Shown piece after piece: positions 1 through 12,200 of a stretch of 64,000 bases of DNA; the stretch's first letter is position 1, and each line of letters begins with the position of its first letter. Location of the stretch: the NCBI RefSeq assembly GCF_963678635.1, contig NC_087062.1, positions 81,258,751 to 81,322,750 on the forward strand. The letters are read 5' to 3'. The notes under the pieces are model-generated. The model was not told where the DNA came from. It was given only the letters and a program-made list of their open reading frames with translations, and searched no databases. This stretch comes from Symsagittifera roscoffensis (taxonomy: Eukaryota > Xenacoelomorpha > Acoela > Convolutidae). A program made the position numbers and the translations under genes.

Positions 1-1384
1 AAAAAAAAACAAAAAAATAAGGAAAAAAGGAAAAAGACAAAAAACAACGGAAATTAACAAAAAAAGGAAAAAAGTAATACGAGCGAAGAAAGAAACCTGT
101 TGGAGTAGGAAGTAGTGAGTGAGGTTTGAGTGCCTCCGTGAAGTTGAGCACTGGCCGCACATTGGGGTCATAGAGCCAGAGAAGGTCTTTGTGTCAGTCG
201 ACGGATGGGCGTGTCCTTATTTGAGGTCCACGTCGTCAGACTACACACGCAACAAAACACACATTAGATCGATTGGGGTAGGTGACACAGTGGTTAAATG
301 ACACATGAAAACATACACAAATAATTTTCAGACGAGCATTTCGGAGGGTGGGTGGGGGAGGGTGCGTATGTGTTGGGGTGGGGGGGGGGGGAGGGCGTTG
401 TAGCTTGTGCGCTTTCTTTTCTCGCGGATTTAACCCCTGGCGGCCCATAAAACCTCCCATTTAGGAGCTTTTGCTCTCTCGCTACCAAACCCCCCCCCCC
501 ACCTCACACAAGCATCATTTTTGTGGTAAAACCATTGATTGTACAAGGTTGATTATGAAGACCAAATATGTTTGTCATTGACTATTTAGTCTGCATGTTA
601 TTTTAAAATAATAATCGGACAAAGTGAGCAATCAGTTTACTTGTAAAAAGTTGCAGGTGAGGGGGAATGAAAAAGAGCCCCTATTTTTCTTACTAGATTA
701 CCACATCCATTGTCAGTCAACAATCCAAAAAGCTGCCTTTAGCGCTAATATACACAATTTGTGAAAAAACTGCTGAGAAAATTGTGTCAAAATACGCTAT
801 TCTTAATTGTGTGGGACAAATTTTGTCAAATTTTTTGATTTTTTTTTCGAAAATCCAACCCCCCCTCCAAGAAAATCCTCACTCGACAGAATTTAACAAA
901 TATATCGGAAACTTCTGAAAACTTTGAATTGATCTTGACCTTTGAGCAAAAACTCATCTTCAAACGTATTTTTTACCTTTAAACTCGAGTAGCTCTTTAA
1001 CCTAGAAAAATCTGTTTTCTTAAAAAAAAACTGTATATATTTTTTGTAAAATGCTTCGGCCAAGAAGTTCGACAACAGTTTGCCGTGCATTAAAAATTCG
1101 GTTTGATGAAAAATGCCAAAAAAATCAAGCAAAATTTCCAAGGAAGTTTCAAGACATTTGGTCAAAAAATATTATTCACTTCAAAGCCGGGCTTCAGTTG
1201 GAAAAAAAACTAAACTATTACGCTATAGTATTTAAGAACAAAGATTGCTCAAGGTCACCATTACTGGCTACAATTTTTTCTTTAGAAATATGAAAAGAAT
1301 TGTCATAGCGGAAAAAGGACCTGACACAATGGAAGAATAAAGTCGGAAAAAAATTGAATTTTTTTAAAAAGTTGAAGATAGACA
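1..1384. other. AT-rich non-coding DNA, no gene seen
   Basis: The stretch holds poly-A, poly-C and poly-G runs and only short reading frames with low-complexity or Phe/Lys-rich translations. I see no domain, no RNA gene and no splice-site-bounded exon that I could defend. The G-rich tract is listed separately. Confidence 0.6.
343..395 (+). repeat. G-rich tract with quadruplex potential
   Basis: Within about 50 bases there are more than four runs of three or more G, one of them a run of twelve or so, separated by short T or A spacers. This fits the pattern of a DNA G-quadruplex. It stands out from AT-rich surroundings; a run of about twelve C lies nearby at 489-501. Function is unknown. Confidence 0.6.
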
Positions 1385-2940
1385 TTGCACTTGTGGTTTT
1401 TCCGCCTTGCACCATTTGTTCAATCTTTTGCAAGGAAAATCAAAAAATATCATTTGCTTGTGCGAAACTTTGATGGTAAGGCTTAAAAAATCATTTTCAG
1501 GCTTGAATAGGTTACTACGTCGGGCTTCAAACTTAAAGAAAAACTCCAAATTGATTTTATCAAGCTGGGAAACAGATGATTCGGACGGACAAACGAGCAA
1601 TTGATTTGATAGTCATGGATCTGATATCAATTAAAATTCGGCAGCAAAAAAAACTGACCATACGGTACAAAGCCCAAAATAAGTCTGACGAGGATACAGA
1701 CCTCAGAATTGAAAAGATTTGACGAAGATACGGACATCGCAATCGAAAAACTGTGACTAGGATCCAGACATTGAAACCAAAGAGATGAGACGAAATTCTG
1801 GACATCGAAACTAAATAGATTTGACAAGGATCCGAACATCAAAACCGACAAGATGTGACGAGGATCTGGATATCGGAATCGAAAAGATGTAATGATGATC
1901 CGGACATTGGAACCAAAAAAATGTGACGAGTATCCGGACATCAAATTTGAAGAGATGTGACGAGTATCCGGTTTTCGGAACCAAAGAGATGTGACAAGTA
2001 CCTGAACGTTGGGACCAAAGAGATGTGACGAGGGTCCGGACATCAGAACCGAAGAAATGTGACCAAGATCAGAAGACGGCAATCCAAATTAGTGAATAAT
2101 TGAGAGCCGATTTTCTCATCAAGTGTATAATGGAAGCTGAAAGACTTCTAGACCTCAAGGTGGTGGTGATTTAGAGCAGTACGCTTCAAGGTTTTCGTAA
2201 ATCAACCATTTTAAAAATTAATGTGAAAAAATATCCGATATTTAAAATGAATTTTTTGCGTCGCTTTCACGACAGTTGCGACAAGATCAGCAACCAAATC
2301 AATGTAAGCCCATCTTCAGGTAAAAAAGATAATAATTGTCCTTAATCAAGTCAATGTTAATTTCCAAGTCTTCGATTGCTCAATCATCAGTTCAAGAAAT
2401 GACAATGGAGGAGAAAATGAGATCAAGAGTGATGCAGTCATAAGAATGAATACAAGACTTAATTGAAATTGAAAGCACCAAGAGAAGCTGAATTTTTCCA
2501 AATGAGGAGGACACTTACACGTCGTCAAGCGGCATACTAAAATTTTAAATTTGAAATTAATACATTTTATGCCCAATATCAGCTGTTTGACAGAAACTTT
2601 GATAGAAATAATTAAAAGCAGTACTGTTTCAGTAAAGCAGCAGTAGAAAATAGCTCTTCAGAAACTGTGCCAGTGCTGTATTAGATAGAACTTATAAATT
2701 CCAAAAAATCAATCGCAGTGTTGATTCAGTGTTAACTTTGGTTCTGTCTTTGTGTTTCGATAGTTTTGACCACATTGGAAAACAGAGATATTTATGCTTA
2801 ATCAAGATGCTAGCCCACAATTGAATTTGACGCTCCCACAATCCGACGCTCTCAGCTTGCTCTAATGCTACATCTACGCTACACTCTATCCTAACTTTCA
2901 CTATATTGCATAGAATAAATCTCCAGGCAGCGCATAAATA
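1385..2940 (+). mobile_element. Dispersed repeat family A, copy 1 (longest)
   Basis: Blocks of this interval recur in the same order near 3.0, 4.3, 5.2 and 7.6 kb. The order is a block near 1,385-1,680 with a 'GTGGTTTTTCCGCCTTGCAC' type start, then the 34-bp array, a block at 2,090-2,340, a block at 2,340-2,590 with the words CATCAGTTCA and ACACTTACACGTCGTC, a block containing TTTCAGTAAGGCAGCAGTA at about 2,630, and a tRNA-like end at 2,818-2,886. No protein is encoded. It is probably an old non-autonomous transposon; the class is not established because I could not define terminal repeats or target duplications. Confidence 0.6.
1687..2080 (+). repeat. 34-bp minisatellite, 11 full units
   Basis: Eleven consecutive units of exactly 34 bp run from 1,687 to 2,060, then a partial unit. 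A typical unit begins GACGAGGATCCGGACATC and ends in AAGAGATGT. Because 34 is not a multiple of three, the long open frame on the other strand across this array (1,627-2,082) is a by-product of the repeat and not a gene. Units differ at several positions, so the array is not newly expanded. Confidence 0.9.
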
Positions 2941-3004
2941 TATCACATATATTTATATGTTTAAAATCAAACAACAAATTTTTGAAATATTTGGAGAAAG
3001 TCAA

Positions 3005-3480
3005 TCCAGGTAGATGTGGTTTTTTCCACCTTGCACTGCATGCTAATTTTTTTGCAACGCAACTTCAAACAGTATCAATTCCTTGAAAATTATATCATTT
3101 TTTGTTTGTCTTAGCCTTTGTTTATCAGGCTTAAAAAATCAATTTGAGGCTTTTCTCTAAGTCTGAATTCGTTATTAAATGTTCAAAATTCAAAAAGAGC
3201 ATCATATTGATTTTATTAGGACGGTAAACAATTGATTAAGACAAACGAGCAATTGATTCGATAGTAATGAACCTGACAACATTTGAAAATCCGCAGCAAA
3301 AAGAATGAACATGCGGTACAAAGCGAAAGGTACGACTGACGAGGATCCGGATGTCAGCATCGAAGAGATTTGACAAAGATCCCGACATCGGAACCGAAGA
3401 GATGTGACAAAAATCCGGACATCGTGACGAGTATCCGGTTATTGAAACCAAAGAGTGTGACGAGGATCCGGACAATCGGT
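3005..3480 (+). mobile_element. Dispersed repeat family A, copy 2 (partial)
   Basis: The segment repeats the first block of copy 1 (GTGGTTTTTTCCACCTTGCAC near 3,018; a shared segment around AAACGAGCAATTGATTCGAT near 3,240; CGGTACAAAGC near 3,315) and then enters the same 34-bp minisatellite. Downstream blocks of the family are missing here and are replaced by the CTCGA-rich repeat. Confidence 0.6.
3338..3475 (+). repeat. 34-bp minisatellite, second array
   Basis: About four units of the 34-bp repeat seen at 1,687-2,080. The first two units are complete, the third is cut to about 18 bp and the fourth is 33 bp. The array sits at the same place within its host repeat as in copy 1, so the array was part of the element before it spread. 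Confidence 0.85.
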
Positions 3481-4200
3481 ATTTTCGACCGTGCTCGAGT
3501 TATATGTCGGCCGTGCTCGGCCGTGCTCGAGTTTGTTTCAAACCTGCTCTACTTTTGATTCGAAGTTCTGCTCTACCCAAACCCCGTCTCAAGACAATTA
3601 TTTTTGGGTCAAGCACTGAAAATTGACGCGTAATGACGTCAAGTCATCAGTTGCCAAGTATTCCCCGGGTAGACGGCCTCCCTTTATGTTGGCCTCATTG
3701 CCAAAAATTGCTATGTTTTGACTGTTTCGACCAAAATTCGGTATTTTTAAACCGTTCTCGACCAATTTTCGGTATTTTTTGACCGTTTTCGGCCAACATA
3801 AATGTGCTCGACCCAAGCAAGACATGTTTTGACAGTTCTCGGTTAGTTTTGAGTAAATTTTGACTTTCAAACAACATGAGTTATCTAAATTTAAAGGTAA
3901 TAGTTCATGCTTTTTGGGTAAAATCATGTTTTGCTTACGAATCACAATCCAATGAATAGAGTTATTTGCAATATAAAAACTTTGTAGAGATGAACTATCT
4001 TTAATCGTTTTGAAAGGTTGTTTGCAATTTGAGTCAAAATGTTAAAAATTATAATGATATGTGAAAAAAACCTTTTTGACTGCGAATTAAGGCGGGACAA
4101 TCGGTAATTTTGACCGTGCTCGATGCGTGTTTCGGCCGTGCTCGAGGTATGTTTCAACCGTGATCGAGGTATGTTTTGACCGAGCTCGAGGTATCGAAAT
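3466..4200 (+). repeat. Degenerate tandem repeat around GACCGTGCTCGAG
   Basis: Variants of a unit of about 22-24 bp reading roughly TTCGACCGTGCTCGAGGTAT occur at 3,475-3,560, again with TTCTCGACC and TTTTCGGCC variants at 3,725-3,850, and in a tighter run at 4,100-4,195. Unique-looking sequence separates the clusters. It looks like a decayed minisatellite; there is no sign of a gene. Confidence 0.55.
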
Positions 4201-4309
4201 TGTGCTATACACAAAAATCTCTCTCTCGATTGTTCTTTCTTGGTCAGGCACAAACATGTGCTCGACTTTGAGTGTGGAAAAATAAAGTGAGCACCTCGAC
4301 CCGGGTCAA

Positions 4310-4600
4310 TTGCGCAATCATCAGTTCATGAAACGACAATTAAGGAGAACTAGAGATCATTAGTGATGCAGTCTTGAGACACTCATCAGGCATAAACTCA
4401 TCATCAGTGATGCCATGGATATTCGTACCATTTCAGTAAGGCAGCAGTACAAAAATAGCTCTTCAAAAAGTGTGCCAGTACCGTATTAGATAGAACTTAT
4501 AAAATCCGAAAATCAATCACAGTTTTAATTCAGAATAATTTCGGCGCTGTTTTTGTATTTCGATGGCTCTGATCACAAAAAATTTAAAGGAAATACAGCT
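4310..4600 (+). mobile_element. Dispersed repeat family A, fragment
   Basis: The words GCAATCATCAGTTCATGAAA, ATCATTAGTGATGCAGTC and TTTCAGTAAGGCAGCAGTA, followed by a TTTTTGTATTTCGATGG segment and GATCACAA, match the middle and end blocks of copies 1 and 5. The first block and the minisatellite are absent. Confidence 0.5.
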
Positions 4601-4611
4601 GAGATAACTAT

Positions 4612-4735
4612 ATGGGCAAACAATTGGTATAGGACTTAATCCCTTGGGATAAAATTCCACAGGACAAAACCATCCAGGATGAAACCCCCATTGGTCGATA
4701 TCCCTAGAGCAAAATCCCTCATATTTCAACCTATC
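4612..4735. repeat. Short GGGACAAAAYCC-like repeats
   Basis: Several imperfect copies of a word close to GGGATAAAATTCC, GGACAAAACC or GGATGAAACCCC, about 15-20 bp apart, occur here. The 70-codon frame on the minus strand over it is probably generated by this repetition. I see no other content. Confidence 0.4.
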
Positions 4736-4984
4736 ATCCAGGGAATGGGACGTGTATATAATTAAGCATTATGAAATAAGGTTTCAAATGAATTAACTTT
4801 GATTTGAATTTCATATAAGCAAAGGCACGCATCGCCATTTTGACATGATTTTAAAAAATTCTTTTACCAACCCATTTTTAAAATATATTAGAAAAGAGCA
4901 CTTCTATCATCAAAAATAATAAGCCATGTGGCACAGCCATTAATTCAGAAAAAACGAAATTAAGTTGAACACTTTGGTGTGAGT

Positions 4985-5165
4985 TACAAAACCAGGTGCA
5001 AAAAAAATCATTGGAATGGAACAAGTGATCTACCACACTAAAACTTTTTCAGTCGTGATCCAAACGACACTAAAAATTAATGAAAAATTTTGTTGAAAAG
5101 TGTCGAGAAAAACCAGTTTGATTTTTTGATTTTTGGTCTAATTTCAAGCTAATAAGTTGAGCAAT
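4985..5165 (+). repeat. Dispersed repeat family B, copy 1
   Basis: About 180 bp containing ATTGGAATGGAACAAGTGAT, ACTAAAACTTTTTCAG, GTGATCCAAACGACA and TTTTTGGTCTAATTTC. The same words in the same order recur at 6,145-6,325, with roughly 90 percent identity by eye, and more weakly at 9,056-9,248. No coding potential is seen. Confidence 0.7.
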
Positions 5166-5194
5166 TTTAAGGGGTTTTCGTAAGTTCATTGGAT

Positions 5195-5460
5195 TTAAGT
5201 TTGTTGTGACGCGGGCAGAAAAAACTCATAGAGCATAGTTTGAGTTAATCGATCAACTGTACCGTTTCAGTAAGGCAGCAGTAGAAAAACAGCTCAGTAT
5301 GAGAACAGGTATATAACCCGAAAAAACAATCCCAGTTGCTGTTTTTGTTTTTCGATAGTTTCGATCACAACAAACTTAGTGGAAGAACTGTTAAAAACTT
5401 GCTGCTTCCTCAGTATGCTCTAATGCAAAATCTACGCCACATATGTCTAATTTTAAATGA
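5195..5460 (+). mobile_element. Dispersed repeat family A, 3' fragment
   Basis: It begins near TTGTTGTGACGCGGGCAG, which is also present near 8,325, continues through GTACCGTTTCAGTAAGGCAG, and ends in a region related to the tRNA-like tails of copies 1 and 5 (GCTCTAATGC and CTACGCCACAT). Confidence 0.5.
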
Positions 5461-6144
5461 ACTGAGTAGAATGTATGTCTAAGAAGCGGATAAAATTTAA
5501 CTGTGTGTTTGAAAGTGAAAAGCAAATGTTTTGAAAGTTTTCCCTGATTTGACGGTAAATCAGTGAAAACAAAATTCTTGCTCGTCCTGAATTCAGTTTA
5601 ATTAATAATACTTCATTTAATTGCGTTTTTTTCTGGACTTTTTCAACTTTTCTGCATCATCTAAAAATTTGCATCAATTTAAAATGTCGTACATTTCCCG
5701 CACATTTTTCTATTCCCCAAGTGACTTGCGTGGAGTTTCCCTCCTAGCCACGCAATTATCTTGAAAGTTGTTTCCGCATAAAATAGTCGTTTTAAGCTAG
5801 CGCGCAGAATATTTTGCTTGAGGAAAACCTCCACTGGTATAGCTATTTCTTTGTTAATAATTCAAAGTATAAAGCATTGTTTAAATAATTTTTTGGTTGA
5901 TCAGATTATATTATGTGCCCTAAAAATTGATTTCCAAAAAAATCAAAATATATTTTTTCCAGCTGAATTTATTTTGGGGCTAATTGTGCAATTGATGTGT
6001 GAAGTTTTAGTAAGTTTTACGCTAAAGTGTTTTGATACAACTTAGAACAACAAATATTATTGTTCCGACTATTTGAAAAATATGGAGGAGCTTTCTATTC
6101 GAGTTTGTGTTTTCGTTTCAATTCTTTTTTGTCTTTTCACGCAA
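5461..6144. other. Non-coding, nothing recognised
   Basis: AT-rich sequence with one 75-codon frame at 5,818-6,045 that has no recognisable domain and a Phe/Ile/Leu-rich composition typical of chance frames in AT-rich DNA. Confidence 0.5.
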
Positions 6145-6325
6145 AAACAGGTGCAACAAAAATCATTGGAATGGAACAAGTGATCTACCATACTAAAACT
6201 TTTTCAGACGTGATCCAAACGACAATAAAAAATTAATTGAAAAATTTTGTTGAAAAGTGTCGAGAAAAACCGGTTTGATTTTTTTGATTTTTGGTCTAAT
6301 TTCGAGCTAATAATTTGAACAAGCA
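6145..6325 (+). repeat. Dispersed repeat family B, copy 2
   Basis: The best match to the copy at 4,985-5,165, with only scattered substitutions and small indels. It starts after a CAGGTGCAA word that is shared by both copies. Confidence 0.7.
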
Positions 6326-7559
6326 GGTTTATAATAGTTTATTTAAACTTATATTCAGCCGTGAAAATTTAGTTGACTCGAGTAAAGTCAGTTTTTGGAG
6401 TTTTTAGCGCCATTTTGGGAATCAAAATTTTTGAAGTAGTTTTAAATTGGTTTCACTTTTTTTCGTTTTCGGTGCTAGATATTAGTGACTTGATTTACAG
6501 TTATTGTCAAAATAAATAATATCTCTTTAGGTCAAAATATCTGACGAAGTAAAAACTCAAAACTGCTGATCTCGACAGCTAAAATTGAGTTGAAAAAAAA
6601 ACGTATCGAAAATCTAAATAACAAAAAACCAATAAGGAATTGCAAAAAATGTAGCAAGTAGATTGTTTTCAAAACAACAATCTGCCAATTACAAACAACA
6701 GTTGCGAGCCACTTTCGTTTTCAGGCGAGCTTGAGACCCAACTTTTTCTTTGCAAAATTTTTTTCCAGGATAAGTAATTTACTCAATTTTCAATTCATTT
6801 CGTTTGTTCTCACTTTTTTATACAATGTTGATTAAATATGTCTGATTTGAAACACTGGACAACATAAAAAACGGACTTTTCAAATATGGCTTTCTCTAGT
6901 TGGGTGTTCTTTGAGAGTAAAAAGACGAGAACAAAGCTAGAATTTTAGCAGTGTTTTTAAAGTGCAATTCGGGCCCAAAAAATTACCCAAAATTTGATCA
7001 ATTTGGGCTTGTATTTTCTCATCCAAACATGCCATAACTGCTACTACTAGTTAATCTACTGGTAAAATTATACCAAAGTGAGACTGGGATCGAAATCAAA
7101 AGTTAGTATTCATTTTTTTTTCGTTTGAGAACGAAAATTATCAATTTGTTATTAAAAAAAACATAATTGTGCGCAAAATTTTGGAATGAATTCTTTTTTG
7201 TTGGGCTCCAAAGGATTCTTTTTTTTTAAAATTAGTTTTGTTAGTGGTTGTTTTGGCATTATTTTTGGTTGGCTCAAAAACACCATCTGAAAAGATCCGT
7301 TTTTGAGGTAAGACTTTAGGATCGAAGTGAGCACCACGAAATTGCACCATAATATCTTTGCTCAAGTTAAATTAATTTTGGATTTTAAACCCACCCTATT
7401 GAGAAAACCGCTAGTTATTTTTCAAGTTATTTTTCAAGCTAAATTTTTTGAGAAATAAAACTGCTGGAGGTCATCAATTTTTACAAAAAATGTCATAGCA
7501 AAAAAAATGTGAACATCATAGAAGAAACCCGGAAAGAAAAAAATTTTTTTTTAAGAATT
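6326..7559. other. Non-coding, nothing recognised
   Basis: AT-rich sequence without a frame longer than about 75 codons, and no repeat that I could tie to another place in the window. Confidence 0.5.
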
Positions 7560-8705
7560 GAGGTGGTCATTCCAGGCATGATTGTTTTTCTGCCAAGTAC
7601 CGCGTTTTCAATTCCTTTATGTCAAATCGTATCATTTCCTAAAATATCGGATCAATATCCTATTTAATCGATTCTTTGTTTTTCATGCTTATAAAATCAA
7701 TTTGAGGCTTTTCTTAAGGTTTGACTATGTTACTATTTGTTCAAGCTTGATGAAAAGCATCATTTTGATTCTAATAAAATGGCAAACAAATAATTCATAC
7801 AAAAAATTGATCCAAAAATTAAAGACTTGATATGAGGATACCTCAAGGACAATACTAACGTATATCTCAAGGTTTCCGTGTATCAAACATGTTAAAGTTA
7901 AATGAATAAAAAGACCTAACCTTCATTATGAATTTCTTGCCATGTTTTTAGCACAGTCACGACAAATTTAGCATCCAGATCAGTATAATCCCATCTGCAT
8001 CAGATGAGAAAAGAGAAACATTTTTGCGCAATAAATTAGGTTCATCAGTTACAAAGTCTTCAATGGCGCAACCATCAGTTCAAAAAATGACAATTGAGAG
8101 AAATTGAGATCATTAGTGATGCAGTCATGAGAATGAACACCAGACTTAATTGAAATTGAAAGCACAAAAAGAAGCAAACTTTTTGGGAAAAAAAAGCAAG
8201 AACACTTACACGTCGTCAAACTGTATACTGAAATTTGAAGATTGAAAACGTTAAATATTATGGCCATTGTAAACTGTTTTACATTTTAAAAATAGTTTCT
8301 GCAAGTTCAATGGACTTCAATTTTTTGTGACGCGGGCAGCAAAACTCTTGGAGCGTAACTTGAGTTATTTGATCAGCCCGGATTGATCTGCCATTCATAC
8401 CAGCACCGTTTCAGTAAGGCAGCAGTAGAACAACAGTTCTGTAAGTCTACTTGAAGTTCTGTAGGTACTGTGTCAGTGCTGGTTTAGCTGTGATAAAATA
8501 TAAAAGCCGAGAGACAAAATCGCGTGTTGTATTTGGTATTGCATCATCACTGTTTTCGGTTTTCAATAGTTTTGATCATAACAAACACAAAATCAAATTA
8601 CAGAGATTATTATATGAGCATAAAAACGTGCCAGCCCAAATTTGAGAACTCGATCCGATGCTCCCAGTCTGCCTACCACTAAGCCACATCTGCTTAATTT
8701 TCGGT
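7560..8705 (+). mobile_element. Dispersed repeat family A, copy without minisatellite
   Basis: This copy has the family blocks in full order (first block 7,560-7,830; second 7,830-8,050; third 8,050-8,290 with ACACTTACACGTCGTC; fourth 8,290-8,590 with GTGACGCGGGCAG and TTTCAGTAAGGCAGCAGTA; tRNA-like tail 8,636-8,700). It lacks the 34-bp array found in copies 1 and 2, so the array is an optional internal module. Confidence 0.6.
8636..8700 (-). repeat. tRNA-like head of a repeat (degenerate A and B boxes)
   Basis: On the minus strand there is a good A-box match, TGGCTTAGTGGT, followed by GGATCGAGTTC, which resembles a B box. The spacing is only about 30 bases, shorter than in a true tRNA, and I cannot fold a cloverleaf. 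Related but more decayed copies lie at 2,818-2,886 and 5,395-5,440. This suggests that family A carries a tRNA-derived part, as SINEs do. Confidence 0.35.
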
Positions 8706-9055
8706 ATGTTGTGTAAAAAATTCCTGAAAAAAAACCATTTTTCCCCCAAAATTGATTTGGAGAGGAAGGGATTGTGCGGTTGATCCGTAAGAATTTATTC
8801 ATTTTTACGTTAAAACAAAAAAAACGTTTTAATAAATCTTCGTTAAATGAATATTAATGAGAATAAAAAACGAATGAAACTGAAAAAGGATTCGAAATTG
8901 AACATTGATGAAGATTACTAAAACTTGTTGTTCCGGCATTTAAATTGGTGATGAAATGTCTTCGCATGTGTTTTAGTAATTTTTATTCCGAACATTGACA
9001 TAAGCGTGGAACTTTGAATTTGGATATTTTTTAATGTTTTTTCTTTATTTTTGTT

Positions 9056-9248
9056 TTTCACAAAACATCATTCACAAAAAATCAACGGAATGGTCCGAGT
9101 AATGTATCGTCATGTCAAAAAGCATTATCAGTCATAATTCCAACGAATTTTAAAAATTTCCAAAAAATTATTTCAGTTTCGAAAAAAACCGTCATGAGGT
9201 TTACGATTTTTGGTCTGGTTTTGAACGAGTATTTTGAGTGATCAGGAT
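9056..9248 (+). repeat. Dispersed repeat family B, diverged copy
   Basis: It retains AACGGAATGG, a CCAACGA word, an AAAAAAACCG word and ATTTTTGGTCTGGTTTTGAA in the order seen in the two closer copies. Identity is visibly lower. Confidence 0.45.
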
Positions 9249-12200
9249 TAAAATGCGCCAATAAGACTTAAAATATTTCCTAAACAATTATTCAAAAAAC
9301 AACAAAAAACTTCTGCAAAAAAATTATCCGAAAATTACAATTTTTCATTTTTATTGAGTTTTGACTAAATTTTTGAAAACCGATGTCAAATTTGCGTAGA
9401 CATTTTTCTACTATAAAATTTTATTGTTTTCTAGACTAACGTTTACATTCGCTGATATCAGAATAACCAAAAACACCACAATTTGCAAAAAAAAAACGGC
9501 TCGCCTTCACAGCAACCAACTAGTCATGTTAATGTTTGTTTGTTTGCACATTCAGATTTGGTAATAATTTTAAAGAAAATCTGAGTAATGTAGTCTGGGG
9601 CGATGTCCATCTCAAGAAGCATAACGAAAACTGGCACGCGTAGACATACTTTTAAAACCCAGAAAAATTATCACTTTTTGTTCCGGCCACTGAAAACAGA
9701 GAGGCACTTTGTATTCGGTCATGATTTTGGTAACTTTGGAAACTTTGGTTCAATTGTAACATCACGTTTTTCGAGAAGAGAAAATTTAGTTTCAATTTTT
9801 TTGGAAATTTGTCGTGGGTCACGCTATTAATTTGTTGATTGAAATTATATCTCAAAAAATTTTCCAGAATACAGGCCCTTCAATTTGAATTTAGTAAAAC
9901 CGATCGCTTTTCTGAATTATTTTCAGAGCAATTGTAATTTTTTTTATTTGCAAGCAATTGCTTTCACAACTTGCATTAATTTTTTCTATTGCAAAAAATA
10001 CATAATCCAAAAACTTATTTTTATATAGAAAATTTAAATTTAATGATAATCGAGAAATCTGCTTTAAAAGGTATGAAGTTAACTAACCTGTCGTTTTCTC
10101 GCACATATGACATTTTGGACACTGAAAAACTCGTGACATTTCCAACTGAGATGCCAAAAGCTACTGGAATGTCGAAAACGTTGATGGTGAGAATGAGAAA
10201 TGGGAACCCAGTGTCAAGAAAATTTCGCAGTAAGTTGGCCATTTTTGGCTTCGCGGAAATTCCGGTTAATTCAGAATTGAAATATACTGTTTTTAAATAA
10301 GTAATATTAATATCGAAGTTTGTTGAATCATCGAGAAAACGAAGTTAAATTTGATTACAAATTTGGCACCAAGGATGATGCCAAAGGTCACTCAGAATCG
10401 CTTTGAAGTTTATGAGAAACAGTAAAAGTAATCCGCCAGATGACAATTCCAGCATCTTTCGAAAACGAGAGCTGTAAAAGTCATAATTATGTACATCGAA
10501 ACCCTAGGTCTGAATCTGATAATTATCGATTTTTAACGGGTGGGGCTTAAGCGAATATATAGAGATTATAGTTTACACAAGCTGCATCGCCGTCTAATAA
10601 TCGATAGTTGTAAACTTGGTAATAAATGTGTGTCTTCTGAAATCCATATTCAAAAAATATCTCTTTGATCGTATTTTGTTTTGCTTCTGGCTGTCAGTTG
10701 ATTATTCGAGCATCTAAACACTGTAGCTGTGTTGTTGGTATATATAACAAGGCTAAAACCATAAATTACTTTCTGCTTGTGAAAAGAAAATCTCGTTCGA
10801 GTCGATTGAATGGTCAAAACATAATAAAACTCAAGTCTTAAGGGGTTATGCTAATAACGTGTTTGAGTAGCTCTGAAGTTTTATAAGATTAAAAGCATAA
10901 ACCGTTGAAATTTGTTAACCACTAAGATTAATTAATCTTCAGACGAATACTAGACGATGAAAACGGTTCTATTTTGAACTAAGAAAATCCCTACCTGGAC
11001 CAAAACTTCGTTTTATTTTTGAAAAACACAGCAGAAAGGCTTCTGTTTTGAAAAAAAAGGCTCTATTTTAGACCAAGAAAATCCTACAAAAATTCAGTTC
11101 GTCTCAAATATAGCAGAAGATTTCAAAGCATTTGTTGTGTTTAATCAAAATAGTCAATAACTTTGATTTCTGGAGCGTTTACTTCATTTGAATATCTGAT
11201 TCCTTAACATGTTTTTGGGTATCAGCTAAATTCGAGAAGATTTCGACAATATACATGTCGAAAACAACAAAAAACAATCGTAAATCAATCTAAAGAATAA
11301 TATACACAATCCAAGTATCTCTATTTTGCCTGATCGAACAATACGCGACCACTTGCAATGAGAAAACCAATGAAAGGCTTGAACAACTTCATGGCAAACA
11401 CGAAAAAATGCAATTATGTCTAAAATGTCTGTCCTAAAATAATTTCTTCGTTTTCACCAATACCAGATTTAGAAAATAAAACTTTGGTCAGTCTCTGCCA
11501 ATTTGACACCCCCCTTTAGCGATTTCAACGGCCATCAATATATGTTAGGTCAACACAAAATTTTTCTGATATGTCGTTTTTCTATATCGTCTTTTCTTTT
11601 TTTATCGATGGGATATCTGATGTGGTCTGAGTATCTCTTAAAGAAAATGTGTGAAAATAAAATGATATATTTATATTTCACATCATTTTCTCGCTGACTC
11701 AGTTATGATTTTGAGACTCTTCGGATCATTGAATAAATGCTTTTGATTTTATACTAAACTATTTTTGGTGGTTTGGTTAATTGAAAAAAGAGATTAGTTA
11801 GCACAGGCAAATTTTGACGGTGAAGCTTTATCAAGGCTTTTGTCAAACTTTTTGACGATCAATCATTTGTTTTAAAAAGTTTTTTTTTCTACAAGATTTT
11901 GGCAAGTTCTCCCTAGGAATTGATATATAAAGCCGGCCTAATGCGTTTCAGAGAGAAATTACAGATTGAACAGCAAAATGTGGATGCAATCAGCAGAAAT
12001 TGGCTACGAACTGAATTAAAAACAGTAAGATCCCCAATCCCCATTAATCAAACCCCCCTCCCTATCCTTTCAGGTGCCAATAAAATGACATAACTAACAA
12101 AAAATGTGTGCAGATTTCTCTAATAGCTGTAAGCGAAGAGAGCAAATTAGCAAGTTAATTTGTAGTATGGTTTATGGTATAATAACTGAAGCCAATTTGA

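Noticed and set aside
1687-2080. CRISPR array
   Set aside because: Units are contiguous 34-bp tandem repeats without spacers, in eukaryotic DNA.
1627-2082. 151-codon frame on the minus strand
   Set aside because: It runs across the 34-bp minisatellite; the repeated HISSVLMSGSSSHLF pattern in shifting form is produced by the array, not by a gene.
8636-8700. Functional tRNA gene
   Set aside because: A and B boxes are too close and no cloverleaf or anticodon arm can be formed.
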